In this document: one piece after another, positions 28,552-38,978 of the stretch
Layout of the letters: each line of letters begins with the position of its first letter
How positions within the stretch are numbered: position 1 is the first letter of the stretch
Origin: Cysteiniphilum halobium
GTDB taxonomy: Bacteria > Pseudomonadota > Gammaproteobacteria > Francisellales > Francisellaceae
Direction: 5' to 3'
DNA: 41,889 bases
NCBI RefSeq assembly: GCF_003574425.1
Contig: NZ_QLIU01000004.1
Location: 1-41,889, forward strand
Program-made: the position numbers and the translations under genes
Notes under the pieces: model-generated
The model's input: the letters and a program-made list of their open reading frames with translations, nothing else
Databases searched by the model: none
What the model was told of the DNA's origin: nothing

Positions 28552-28714
28552 TGCCCATCGTAAATTAGTTTGTGGTGCTTAGTTGTGAAGTGGTTTGTGA
28601 GGATTTTGATTAAGTTAAATTGCAGGAAGTAGTCACGACTATTGCAAAAATTTAGCACATCAAAGCACGCAAAATGCAAAGCAACTAATTCTATAAAATA
28701 GTTTGACATGGGTA
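28552..28714. repeat. Short inverted-terminal repeat element (163 bp)
   Basis: The left end is TGCCCATCGTAAATTAG and the inverted right end TAGTTTGACATGGGTA, matching elements at 14276 and 22386. It shares TGCTTAGTTG and AAAATGCAAAGCAA with the 22386 copy but is longer in the middle. It occupies nearly half of the 372-bp gap between glnS and the peptide transporter gene. The rest of the gap (28378-28551) holds AT-rich DNA with at most a 20-codon open frame at 28464. Confidence 0.6.
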
Positions 28715-28729
28715 GAAATATTATATAAC
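28703..28729 (+). promoter_or_regulatory. Predicted peptide transporter promoter, partly within repeat end
   Basis: A consensus TTGACA (28703-28708) is followed after 15 bp by TATAAC (28724-28729), about 20 bp before the start codon. The spacer is shorter than ideal. The -35 box lies in the right end of the repeat element; other copies read TTGTGA there. Confidence 0.45.
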
Positions 28730-28749
28730 AACCACGGGAGAATTATTAC

Positions 28750-30228
28750 ATGTCAAATGAGGTTATTACCTCTAGAGGACTACCTAAGCCATTTTGGGTG
28801 ATCTGGGGAATCGAATTATGGGAACGCTTCGGTTATTACGCAACGCAGGCTGTTTTAGCACTTTACTTTGTCAGTCATTTAGGCTTTAGTCAGGAGTTAA
28901 GTATTTATACTTTTGGCTCATTTGCAGCCTTTGTCTATGGATTTATCTGGGTTGGCGGTTATGTCGGCGATAAATACCTAGGCGCCAAACGCACTGTTGC
29001 ACTCGGTGCTATTATTTTATTTATCTCATATCTAGCACTAGCAATGTCTACTAAAGGGACCATATTTTATGCGCTTGGTGGCGTTATCGTCGGTAATGCC
29101 TTGTTTAAAGCAAACCCATCGTCACTCATCTCTAAGCTATATGAAAAAGGTGATCCTGCTTTAGATGGTGCAATGACCTTATACTATATGGCGATTAATT
29201 TAGGCTCATTTGTCTCTATGCTTATCGCACCAATCGCCGCACAAGCCTATGGCTGGCAAGCTGCCTTTTGGATCAGTGCCTTTGGTTTATTACTTGGTCT
29301 TTTAAATTATTTTGTCTTTTATAAAGTCTTGGGCTCGATCTCAACTGAAGCTGGTGCAAAGCCGATGATTTTTGGTCGTTTGATTACCATTATTGTCGCC
29401 TCAATTATTGCTATTATTATCTTTGGTAAGCTGCTGCCGCATACTACTGCTTGTTATACAATAGTTTATATTGTTGTTGCCGGCGGCTTTTTATACTTCT
29501 TAAAAACCGCATTCAGCTTGAAAGGCTCTGATCGCATACGCATGCTTATTGCATTTCTTTTGATTCTTGAAGGAATTGTCTTTTTTGTGCTTTACTTTCA
29601 AATGCCAACCTCATTGACATTTTTTGCCGTACATAATATTGATAACAATGTCTTTGGTTGGACGATTCCAGCAGCTTCTTATCAGGTATTAAACCCACTG
29701 GTGATTATTATTGCTTCGCCTATTTTAGCCGTGATTTATAAAAAATTACCTGGCACACATGTCACAAAATTCTGCTTTGGTATGACCTTGTGTGGATTGG
29801 CGTTTTTAGTGCTTTTCCTACCTCGATTCACCGCTGCAGGCACTGGCTTTGCTTCACCTTGGTGGATGGTATTGACTTATGCCTTGCAGTCTACGGGAGA
29901 GTTATTAGTCTCTGGCTTAGGTGTTGCCATGGTTGCCGAGCTTTGCCCACGTGCAATGTCAGGCTTTGTTATGGGTATCTGGTTCTTGACGTCTATGCTG
30001 GCAGGACCATTAAGTGCCTTTGTTGGTAATATGACTTCTCCTCCAAAAGGTATAACCTTAAGCACATTAGAAAGCTTACATGTTTATACTGGAGTATTTG
30101 CTCAAATCGGTATTGTCACTTTGATTATTGCTGCCATCATGTGGTTATCACGCCCTATTCTGAATAAATATATTCATGATAAAAAAGACATCACTAGTGA
30201 TCATCAAATCAATGAAGTAATCAACTAA
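28750..30228 (+). CDS. POT-family proton-coupled peptide transporter
   Basis: This 492-residue inner-membrane symporter of di- and tripeptides belongs to the PTR2/POT family. The proton-coupling ExxER-type motif is in GIELWERFGYYATQAVLALY near residues 20-39, and the family signature GGYVGDKYLGAKRTVALG lies near 70-87. About 12-14 hydrophobic segments span the length. MSGFVMGIWFLTSMLAGPLS near the end matches the conserved helix 10 region. GGGAG lies upstream of the ATG. It is monocistronic, between a repeat element and the MscS gene. Which Dtp subtype it is cannot be decided by eye. Confidence 0.9.
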   Translation: MSNEVITSRGLPKPFWVIWGIELWERFGYYATQAVLALYFVSHLGFSQELSIYTFGSFAAFVYGFIWVGGYVGDKYLGAKRTVALGAIILFISYLALAMSTKGTIFYALGGVIVGNALFKANPSSLISKLYEKGDPALDGAMTLYYMAINLGSFVSMLIAPIAAQAYGWQAAFWISAFGLLLGLLNYFVFYKVLGSISTEAGAKPMIFGRLITIIVASIIAIIIFGKLLPHTTACYTIVYIVVAGGFLYFLKTAFSLKGSDRIRMLIAFLLILEGIVFFVLYFQMPTSLTFFAVHNIDNNVFGWTIPAASYQVLNPLVIIIASPILAVIYKKLPGTHVTKFCFGMTLCGLAFLVLFLPRFTAAGTGFASPWWMVLTYALQSTGELLVSGLGVAMVAELCPRAMSGFVMGIWFLTSMLAGPLSAFVGNMTSPPKGITLSTLESLHVYTGVFAQIGIVTLIIAAIMWLSRPILNKYIHDKKDITSDHQINEVIN

Positions 30229-30324
30229 ATATCTTTTATACTTCTTTATATTTCTACTTGCACTATTTGCTATTTTCTGTAACTTTAACTGCATTAACAA
30301 ATCTTTACTTAAAGGACTTACTTA

Positions 30325-31185
30325 ATGGCGGTTCATACCCAAAATATTAACCAATATTTTCAATGGATTATATCCCTCATCTTAGAACATCTACCAAGTG
30401 TTATGCTTGCTGTGATTATTTTTGTTGTTGGGCTTATTCTTGCCAAAATTATTCGCTCAACCACACAAAAGTTATTGTTTAAAACCAAACTAGATAAAGC
30501 AGTAACGATGTTTTTAATGCAGATATTGCATATCTTCCTGGTTATCTTTGTCATTCTTATCGCACTAAGTGAAATGGGTATATCAACCACACCACTAACC
30601 GCTGCTATTACCGCACTTATTGTGGGTATTGGTATGTCACTTAGAACTTCTGCTAATATCATTGTTTCTGGTATTATGATTGTTTCAACACGCCCGTTTA
30701 AAATTGGTGAATTTGTCGATATGGGTGGGACAAGCGGGACTGTTGAAGCTATTAGCTTTGTCTTTTGTACACTGCGCACCACCGATGGCCGTGAAGTTAA
30801 AGTACCTAACAGTTTAGTGACTTCGCGCATTATTACTAATTTTTCTAATAACGAATTTCGTCGCAACGATTTTATTATTGGAATTGGTTATAACAGTGAT
30901 CTTAAAAAAGCCAAAGTACTATTACAGGAACTGATAACAAGTAATAAAAATATCATTCAAGAGGGTGACAAAGCACCTATTATTCGTGTTGATGACTTAG
31001 CTGATAGCAGTGTTAATCTACTGGTTCGCTATTGGACGAAACGCGCTGACTTCCAAGAAACAAAATGGACATTAACTGAACAAACCAAACTGTGCTTTGA
31101 TGAACATGATATTGAGATTCCCTTCCCGCAAAGATCTCTACATATCGAAAACAATCAAGCTCAACTTAGTGTAGATAAAAAATAA
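30325..31185 (+). CDS. MscS-type small mechanosensitive channel
   Basis: This 286-residue channel has three transmembrane helices (about 15-38, 58-80 and 90-115). The third, pore-lining helix reads LIVGIGMSLRTSANIIVSGIMI with the glycine/alanine pattern of MscS. The beta domain follows with FKIGEFVDMGGTSGTVEAISF and TDGREVKVPNSLV, then the alpha-beta cage domain to the end. MscS channels release solutes on hypo-osmotic shock. AAAGGAC is a good ribosome site. The 3' end overlaps the convergent ispD gene by 25 bp. Confidence 0.93.
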   Translation: MAVHTQNINQYFQWIISLILEHLPSVMLAVIIFVVGLILAKIIRSTTQKLLFKTKLDKAVTMFLMQILHIFLVIFVILIALSEMGISTTPLTAAITALIVGIGMSLRTSANIIVSGIMIVSTRPFKIGEFVDMGGTSGTVEAISFVFCTLRTTDGREVKVPNSLVTSRIITNFSNNEFRRNDFIIGIGYNSDLKKAKVLLQELITSNKNIIQEGDKAPIIRVDDLADSSVNLLVRYWTKRADFQETKWTLTEQTKLCFDEHDIEIPFPQRSLHIENNQAQLSVDKK

Positions 31186-31856
31186 TTTGCTAACACCAGA
31201 TCGTCAGGTGTCGTTATTTTGATATTACGCTTATCTCCATCAACAATCATTGGCTGGTGATCAAGTGCTTCAATCGCCGATGCTTCATCCGTTACGACAA
31301 TATTATTATGTAAACAAAAATAGTATCCCATTAATAAAGTGCGGTAGCGAAATACCTGAGGCGTCTGTGCAAGATAGATTTTTTTTCTATCGAGTGTTTT
31401 AACAATATTAAATTCTGTATCTATTGCTTTAACCGTATCATGTGCAGCAATTGCTAAAATGCCACCAATGGCATTCTCAACTCGGATTGCTGCATAAAGT
31501 CTTCGAATATCATCCAACCGCACACATGGTCTTGCTGCATCATGCACAAAAATCCAATCATCATCACTAGCCACATTTTTTAAAGCCATCAAGGCATTAC
31601 GCACACTATCACTGCGCTCTTTACCACCAGCACATATCTTAATGCGTGCATTGCTAATATGAATTGAATCCTTCCAGTAACGATCTTTTGAATTCAAGGT
31701 AACAACGACCAAATCAAAAAAAGGCTCACTTAACAAACGTGAAATTGTCGTATCCAGAATTGATAAACCATTATCCAATTTAATATATTGCTTAGGCTTA
31801 TCTTGGTTCATACGACTACCAACACCACTTGCAGGGATCACTAGAATTCGTTTCAT
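31161..31856 (-). CDS. ispD: 2-C-methyl-D-erythritol 4-phosphate cytidylyltransferase
   Basis: This 231-residue MEP-pathway enzyme joins CTP and methylerythritol phosphate during isoprenoid synthesis. The N-terminal nucleotide-binding loop PASGVGSRMNQDKPKQY contains the conserved Arg and Lys residues. VHDAARPCV near residue 103-111 and LAQTPQVFR near 157-165 are typical, and TDEASAIE carries the late acidic residues. The start overlaps the ftsB stop by 4 bp (ATGA), showing translational coupling. The MEP pathway can be inferred; no other pathway gene is in the window. Confidence 0.95.
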   Translation of the reverse strand: MKRILVIPASGVGSRMNQDKPKQYIKLDNGLSILDTTISRLLSEPFFDLVVVTLNSKDRYWKDSIHISNARIKICAGGKERSDSVRNALMALKNVASDDDWIFVHDAARPCVRLDDIRRLYAAIRVENAIGGILAIAAHDTVKAIDTEFNIVKTLDRKKIYLAQTPQVFRYRTLLMGYYFCLHNNIVVTDEASAIEALDHQPMIVDGDKRNIKITTPDDLVLANYFLSTLS

Positions 31857-32172
31857 CCGTTGTCTTCCTGTAATGCAAGCTTTTTATCTTGGGGAGTAAC
31901 AATTTGATAGAAAATCTCACCATTTTTAATAAAGCCAAGATTAGCGCGCGCCATACCTTCAAGTACTGAGTCATTTTGACGTAAAGAGACGATCTCAGCA
32001 TACCAGCGCATATTGCGTGCTAAGAGTTTATCATTTTTTTGCTGTTTGATACTTACTTGCTCATCCAATGTGCGCATTGCAAAGAAACCCGTTTTGCTCC
32101 ACCAGAAATCATATTGTAAACCAACAATAGCAATAAAAAGTAGTGCAATAAACAGAGTATAACGTGAGATCA

Positions 32173-32173
<1 letters not shown>
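31853..32173 (-). CDS. ftsB: Cell division protein FtsB
   Basis: This 106-residue bitopic protein has a short cytosolic N-terminus, one transmembrane helix (about 4-20) and a periplasmic coiled coil (about 36-72). The terminal part ARANLGFIKNGEIFYQIV matches the FtsB/DivIC end (A-R-x-x-L-G-x-x-x-x-x-E). FtsB forms a complex with FtsL and FtsQ at the septum. Its start overlaps the eno stop by one base (TAATG) and its stop overlaps ispD by 4 bp. The order eno-ftsB-ispD is the classic gammaproteobacterial arrangement. Confidence 0.93.
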
Positions 32174-33825
<1,652 letters not shown>

Positions 33826-33833
33826 CTAGCAGA

Positions 33834-34745
33834 TTAAGCATTAGATTGAGTGACTAATCTCAAAGGAACAATAATATGTGGATTAACTTTTTCACCACGT
33901 AAGAATTTAATTGCAGCTTCTACACCAAGCTCGCCCATTAAATAGGGTTGCTGAGCAATGGTTGCTGTCATTTTACCGGCTTTAACCGCATTAATACCTT
34001 CTTTTGTGCCATCAAAACCTATCAAGATAATGTGTTTTTTGCCTGCTTCTTCAATCGCACGCATAGCCCCTAATGCCATCTCATCATTTTGCGCAAAGAT
34101 ACCATTAATATCAGGATTAGCTTGTAATAAATTCTGTGTGGCATTTAAGCCCTGTGTACGATCAAAGTTAGCAGGTTGTTTTGCAACAATCTTAATATCT
34201 GAAGTCGCTATTTCAGTATCAAAACCTTGACCGCGCTCTTTAGAAGCCGAAGCACCAGGAATACCTTGAAGCTCAATAATTTTGCCGTTGTTATTTAAGC
34301 GATCAATCATATATTGCGCTGCCATTTTGCCACCGGCAACGTTATTTGATTCAATATGTGACAACACTTTGCCTGAATCAGCTGTGCGATCTAAGGTAAT
34401 GATTTCAACACCATGCGCATTAGCATATTTCACCGCATTAGAAACTGCTTGTGAGTCAGTTGGATTGATAATAATGACTTTAATATTTTTAGTCACTAAG
34501 TCCTGAACATTAGAAGACTCTTTCTCTGGGTCGTTACGCGAATCCAGCGTAATAACCTTATAACCTTCTGCTTTGGCCGTCTCTTCAGCACCATTTTTCA
34601 TGCTGACAAAAAAGGGATTATCTAAGGTGGACACTACAAAACCAATTGTCTTGTTATTATCATTTGAGCTGCTACATCCAGTAATTACAAGCATTGATAC
34701 AATACTAATAATGGCAGTTATATATTTTAAGATACGCATTTTCAT
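33834..34745 (-). CDS. rbsB: Ribose-type ABC transporter substrate-binding lipoprotein
   Basis: This 303-residue sugar-binding protein belongs to the RbsB class. The signal peptide ends LVITGC with following serines, so it is probably lipid-anchored rather than free as in E. coli. IGFVVSTLDNPFFVSMKNGAE near 34-54 is the first strand with the sugar-binding asparagine and phenylalanines. IIINPTDSQAV, ITLDRTAD and FAQNDEMALGAMRA match ribose-binding blocks. GGAGA lies about ten bases before the ATG. It is the last gene of rbsA-rbsC-rbsB, 20 bp after rbsC. Ribose is the likely ligand, though related sugars are possible. Confidence 0.88.
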   Translation of the reverse strand: MKMRILKYITAIISIVSMLVITGCSSSNDNNKTIGFVVSTLDNPFFVSMKNGAEETAKAEGYKVITLDSRNDPEKESSNVQDLVTKNIKVIIINPTDSQAVSNAVKYANAHGVEIITLDRTADSGKVLSHIESNNVAGGKMAAQYMIDRLNNNGKIIELQGIPGASASKERGQGFDTEIATSDIKIVAKQPANFDRTQGLNATQNLLQANPDINGIFAQNDEMALGAMRAIEEAGKKHIILIGFDGTKEGINAVKAGKMTATIAQQPYLMGELGVEAAIKFLRGEKVNPHIIVPLRLVTQSNA

Positions 34746-34765
34746 TCTATTTCTTCTCCATGAGG

Positions 34766-35716
34766 TTAGTTTTTTACTTTAAAATCAAATAATACTGCAA
34801 TCAGTATTACTAAAGCTTTTACAATCATCTGATAATACGAGGAAACGTCCATTAAGTTAAGTGCATTACTTAATAAACCGATAATAAGTGCCCCCATTAG
34901 CGTCCCCATAATCTTACCCTTACCACCAAAAAGACTTGTGCCGCCTAATACCACAGCAGCAATTGCATCAAGCTCATAGCCAGTACCTGCTGTTGGCTGC
35001 GCTGATGATAGCCTTGAGGTAATAATCATTGCTGCCACAGCTGATAAAGCACCAGAGATAGCATAAACGGCAAATTTAATGTGATTAACACGAATACCAG
35101 CGAGCTTCGTTGCCTCTTCATTGCCACCTGTGGCATAGACATAACGCCCAAAGCGCGTGTATTTCAACACATAAAAAGACACAGCAAAAACTACTGCCAT
35201 AATATATACAGGAAATGGAACACCCAATAAACTTCCCGTGCCAATAAATGCAAAGCTCCTAGAAGTTGTTGCTATCGGATAACCATTGCTAAACACCATG
35301 GTTAACCCGCGAAACAACGTCATGGTAATCAAGGTTGCAATAAATGGCTGTACTCCGCCTTTGGTAACAATAATGCCACTAACACTGCCAAAGATAACGC
35401 CGGTTAAAATGGTTAATGGAATAACTAAATAGATCGGAATCATCCATTGCAATAAAAATGCGCAAACCACCCCGCAAAGTGCCAAGACAGATCCCACTGA
35501 TAAGTCAATACCCTTAGTTAAGATTACAAAAGTCATCCCAACTGCAATCACCGCATTGACCGATGTTTGCTGCAAAATAACTAAAATATTACTCCATGTC
35601 AGAAAATATTGATTTAAAAACGACATAATAATAATCATTATAATAAGAGCTAATGCCGCCTTATACTCAATTAAAAATTGTTTGTTAATCTTACTTACTA
35701 TCCTATTTTTCAGCAT
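34766..35716 (-). CDS. rbsC: Ribose-type ABC transporter permease
   Basis: This 316-residue inner-membrane permease of the BPD_transp_2 family has about eight to ten hydrophobic helices. GIDLSVGSVLALCGVV near 70-85 and the AVVLGGTSLFGGKGKIMGTLMGALIIG block near 255-280, where it contacts the ATPase, are typical of RbsC. The ATG is preferred over the GTG one codon earlier because the AAGGGGG ribosome site is better spaced from it. That site overlaps the rbsA stop codon, so the two genes are probably translationally coupled. Confidence 0.92.
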   Translation of the reverse strand: MLKNRIVSKINKQFLIEYKAALALIIMIIIMSFLNQYFLTWSNILVILQQTSVNAVIAVGMTFVILTKGIDLSVGSVLALCGVVCAFLLQWMIPIYLVIPLTILTGVIFGSVSGIIVTKGGVQPFIATLITMTLFRGLTMVFSNGYPIATTSRSFAFIGTGSLLGVPFPVYIMAVVFAVSFYVLKYTRFGRYVYATGGNEEATKLAGIRVNHIKFAVYAISGALSAVAAMIITSRLSSAQPTAGTGYELDAIAAVVLGGTSLFGGKGKIMGTLMGALIIGLLSNALNLMDVSSYYQMIVKALVILIAVLFDFKVKN

Positions 35717-35727
35717 CACTTACCCCC

Positions 35728-37239
35728 TTAAGCAATTGCTAGCTTCATTATTGCTTCTTGTGAAATAGCACCCGACATAAGTTCTCCTTTTATCTCACCA
35801 TCACGCATTACTAACATACGATCACTTAAACCAATTACCTCAGGCATTTCTGAAGAAATTAATAAAATTGCTAAGCCCTGTGCTTTAAGTGTGTAGATCA
35901 AACGATATATCTCACGCTTTGCCGCAACATCAATACCACGCGTCGGCTCATCTAAAATTAAGAACTTAGGCTGACATAACAGTCCCTTAGCTATCGCAAT
36001 TTTCTGCTGATTGCCACCACTTAAATTAATCACTAGCTGATCTTGACTAGGTGTTTTGATATTCAGCTGAGTGATATATTGAGACACCTCTTCTTTCTCT
36101 TTGGTTTGATCAATATGTCCGATTACATTCGAAAGTTTTCTTAAAGATGCCAAGGTCATATTTTCTTTGACACTTGCGCCTAAAACAAGTCCATCTACTT
36201 TGCGATCCTCTGAGATATAAACAATCCCATAAGCTAAAGCTTGTGCTGGATTGTTAACACGAATTACTTCTTTATCTAATGTCATCTGCCCACTTTTAAT
36301 GGGATAACATCCATAAATACTGCGTGCAAGCTCTGTTCTTCCTGCTCCTATTAAACCATAAACACCAAGTATTTCTCCTTGATGAATAACAAAGCTAGCA
36401 GACTTAATTTGGCTATTACTAATCTTTTCTGCTTTAAATAATTGCTGTGTAAATTGCTCTGATACCTCATGATGAGTTGATTGTAGTGATAGTGCTGCAA
36501 TCTTACGCCCAACCATTTTTTCAATGATCTGTTCATGACTTAATGCATTTGTTTTACTTTCAATAATGAACTGACCATCACGCATAATGGTAATATCATC
36601 ACAAATCTCAAAAATTTCCTCCATGCGATGTGAGATATAAATAATGCATTTGCCTTCAGCACAAAGTTTTTTAATGATTTCAAACAGGCGCCTGACTTCT
36701 TTTTGAGTTAGTGCATCGGTAGGCTCATCCATCACAATGATGCGCGCATCCAATGACAAGGCTTTGGCAAGCTCCAAAAGTTTCTGATCGCCAATACTCA
36801 GATTATCGGCTAAGCTTGATGCTTTTTGCTGCATATGCAACCAACTAAGTATTTGGTCAACTTTTTCATAGGTTGCTCTCCAATTTATACTAAAGCGATT
36901 ACGCATGACCTCCCGGCCTAATAGAACATTCTCAGCAATCGTCAAATCTGGCAATATTTGCGGCTCTTGATGCACCATCGCAATGCCTGCTGCTTGTGCT
37001 TTGGCAATACTGTCGAATTGAACTTTTTCATCAAAGCAATAAATCTCTCCTTCATCCTTTTGATAAATGCCATTTAAAACTTTCATCAAGGTCGATTTTC
37101 CAGCACCATTTTCCCCTAAAAGTCCCATCACTTTACCACTATATGCTTTTAGATACGCTCCATCTAATGCCTTAGTCCCGGGAAAGCTTTTATGAATATT
37201 CTCTAATCGCAATACACAGTGATCTTTACGCGTTTGCAC
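35728..37239 (-). CDS. rbsA: Ribose-type ABC transporter ATP-binding protein
   Basis: This 503-residue protein carries two fused nucleotide-binding domains. The first has Walker A GENGAGKST (42-50), Q-loop HQEPQI, signature LSIGDQ and Walker B RIIVMDEPTD. The second has a degenerate Walker A GLIGAGRTEL, signature LSGGNQQK and Walker B FLILDEPTRGIDV. This two-domain layout is normal for RbsA/MglA. Translation starts at GTG with a strong GGGGGAG site upstream. It follows engB by 30 bp in the same direction. No rbsD, rbsK or rbsR is in the window, so ribose kinase must be elsewhere or the substrate differs. Confidence 0.93.
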   Translation of the reverse strand: MQTRKDHCVLRLENIHKSFPGTKALDGAYLKAYSGKVMGLLGENGAGKSTLMKVLNGIYQKDEGEIYCFDEKVQFDSIAKAQAAGIAMVHQEPQILPDLTIAENVLLGREVMRNRFSINWRATYEKVDQILSWLHMQQKASSLADNLSIGDQKLLELAKALSLDARIIVMDEPTDALTQKEVRRLFEIIKKLCAEGKCIIYISHRMEEIFEICDDITIMRDGQFIIESKTNALSHEQIIEKMVGRKIAALSLQSTHHEVSEQFTQQLFKAEKISNSQIKSASFVIHQGEILGVYGLIGAGRTELARSIYGCYPIKSGQMTLDKEVIRVNNPAQALAYGIVYISEDRKVDGLVLGASVKENMTLASLRKLSNVIGHIDQTKEKEEVSQYITQLNIKTPSQDQLVINLSGGNQQKIAIAKGLLCQPKFLILDEPTRGIDVAAKREIYRLIYTLKAQGLAILLISSEMPEVIGLSDRMLVMRDGEIKGELMSGAISQEAIMKLAIA

Positions 37240-37269
37240 AATATTTCTCCCCCTCTTAAGATTTAGCCG

Positions 37270-38007
37270 CTAAATCTTTTCCAAATCAACAAATGGTAAA
37301 TTATACCATTCATCTAGCTTGTGTTTTAGCTTATCCAAGCCCATTTTACTTTGTGCTGAAAACAATTGAAAACTAATATTCTCAGGTGCACGCACTTGCT
37401 TTAAATAGTCACGCAATAAATGCTCAGCTTTTGCTTTCTCCGAGTTGTTTAGCTTATCTGCCTTGGTTAATAGAACATGCAAGTTTAAATCATTCTGTAC
37501 TGCAGCTTCAATCATCATACAGTCAAAACTTTTGATCGGATGACGCGAGTCCACCAGTAATACAATCCCCTTTAAGCATGCTCGTGTTGTCAGATACATC
37601 TCTAGTGTCTTCTGCCAACTTGCTTTGATCTTTTCTGAAACTTTGGCATAGCCATAGCCTGGTAAATCGACCAAACGCTTATGCTCTTCAAGCTCAAATA
37701 AATTAATCAGCTGCGTCCGCCCAGGTGTTTTACTCACACGTGCTAATTTTGTCTGTTCGGTTAATGTATTTAATGCACTGGATTTACCAGCATTGGAACG
37801 CCCAGCAAAAGCCACTTCAATACCATAATCGTGAGGAAGCTGCTCCACTAAAGATGCCCCCATCACATATTTTGCCTGACGATAATTCATTGGTTTTATC
37901 GATGACAATTCACTTGGAGAATGCACTGGTGACTGCGATTCTTTGCTTTGATTTGTTGCTTTTACTTCTTTTGCTTCCTTTACGTCTTTCACTCTTTTCT
38001 CGCTCAT
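37270..38007 (-). CDS. engB: Ribosome biogenesis GTPase EngB/YsxC with charged N-terminal extension
   Basis: This 245-residue GTPase is needed for large ribosomal subunit assembly. The G1 loop is GRSNAGKSS (69-77), with G3 in [13 protein letters not shown]4 in LLTKADK and G5 in [11 protein letters not shown]. The conserved domain begins near residue 40 ([13 protein letters not shown]). The preceding 39 residues are rich in Lys, Glu, Val and Ser. A shorter start at Met40 has no ribosome site, whereas GAAGAT lies before the longer one, so the extension is probably translated. The ribose transporter genes follow 30 bp downstream. Confidence 0.92.
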   Translation of the reverse strand: MSEKRVKDVKEAKEVKATNQSKESQSPVHSPSELSSIKPMNYRQAKYVMGASLVEQLPHDYGIEVAFAGRSNAGKSSALNTLTEQTKLARVSKTPGRTQLINLFELEEHKRLVDLPGYGYAKVSEKIKASWQKTLEMYLTTRACLKGIVLLVDSRHPIKSFDCMMIEAAVQNDLNLHVLLTKADKLNNSEKAKAEHLLRDYLKQVRAPENISFQLFSAQSKMGLDKLKHKLDEWYNLPFVDLEKI

Positions 38008-38070
38008 AAAATATCTTCTATCTTTTATCCCTATATATTCATGCTCAATGATTAGGGTATATGCAATATG

Positions 38071-38589
38071 CTACGATTTTGCGTTTAATTCATTTTTTAA
38101 TACTTCCAGTAAGTTTCTGCATGCCGTATCAATCATTAAATACACCTGATCAAAACCATCATTATAATAAGGGTCAGGCACATTATTAATTGGTAAAGTT
38201 GGCGCATATTGCAATAATTTCGTCACTTTTTGCGTGTCACCATTTGGAGCAATCACCAGCATGTCTTTGAGGTTTTTATCGTCCATTGCAATAAGAAAAT
38301 CATAATGCTTAAAATCTTCCGGCACTAACTGTCTTGAACGCAAATCACGAATATCACAATCATATCTTAACGCAGTCGCGATTGTTCTTGGATCAGATGT
38401 GTCACCTTTATGCCACTGATCAGAATGAGTGCCAGATGATTCGATCTCAAAATATGACTCAAGGCGCGCCTCAGCAACCAACTTACGAAAGATGCCATGT
38501 GCCGTAGGTGAGCGACAAATATTGCCCATGCAGACAAACATGACTTTAATCTTTTTCATATGCTTTATGACAACCACAGGGTTAATCAT
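38071..38589 (-). CDS. Low-molecular-weight protein tyrosine phosphatase
   Basis: This 172-residue cytosolic phosphatase has the P-loop CMGNICRSP (Cys20 nucleophile, Arg26), and the general acid lies in VPDPYYNDG. These blocks and the fold length fit the LMW-PTP family, which in bacteria acts on tyrosine kinases of polysaccharide synthesis or on host and metabolic targets. AGGAG stands two bases before the first ATG, which supports that start despite tight spacing. The start ten codons later (MKKIKVMF) fits the family better but lacks a ribosome site. No tyrosine kinase gene is nearby. Confidence 0.9.
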   Translation of the reverse strand: MINPVVVIKHMKKIKVMFVCMGNICRSPTAHGIFRKLVAEARLESYFEIESSGTHSDQWHKGDTSDPRTIATALRYDCDIRDLRSRQLVPEDFKHYDFLIAMDDKNLKDMLVIAPNGDTQKVTKLLQYAPTLPINNVPDPYYNDGFDQVYLMIDTACRNLLEVLKNELNAKS

Positions 38590-38759
38590 TACTCCTAGAT
38601 GCTAGTGTATTACATTTGACTAGAGGATTAACAGCACTATTTACCCTCATTGCGTAACACTTCATACTATTTTAACTACACTTCTTTCGCATTTGTGGCA
38701 AAAAAATAAATATTGATCTACTTTAAACAATGACGCAACCAACTTTTAGAGGTGACATC

Positions 38760-38915
38760 ATGATGAAGATAAAGAAGCTTGAAAAAGAAATCGCTGAAAG
38801 TATTGACAACCCAAAAGATAAAACCATTAATACCAAATCTGCTAACATATTTATCAGTAAATTCAAACCGATTGCTTATAACTTTGTTTTGCCTATGAAA
38901 ACGCTTAAACATTAA
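38760..38915 (+). CDS. Small hypothetical protein (51 residues)
   Basis: A short basic open frame starts MMKIKKLEKEIAES and ends MKTLKH. AGAGGTGA lies just upstream of the ATG with good spacing, and that is the main support. An earlier ATG ten codons upstream lacks a ribosome site. The sequence has a charged first helix and no signal peptide or membrane segment. I do not recognise it. It lies alone between the divergent phosphatase gene and the CRISPR-like unit. It could be a chance frame. Confidence 0.4.
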   Translation: MMKIKKLEKEIAESIDNPKDKTINTKSANIFISKFKPIAYNFVLPMKTLKH

Positions 38916-38952
38916 AATCTAAACATTCACAATATATTTTTACCATCTGTAT

Positions 38953-38977
38953 CGTAGGAGAATATTGCCTACGCCCC
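38953..38977 (+). repeat. GTAGGGGCGTATTG-type repeat, divergent copy 3
   Basis: These 25 bases align with CGTAGGGGCGTATTGAATAC-type copies around rph, with six differences by eye. CGTAGG and CCTACG form a 6-bp stem. It ends one base before the CRISPR-like repeat at 38979. Confidence 0.45.
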
Positions 38978-38978
38978 A

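Noticed and set aside
38953-38977. CGTAGG/CCTACG stem considered as an intrinsic terminator
   Set aside because: No T-run follows on either strand; it fits better as a copy of the GCGTATT-type repeat.
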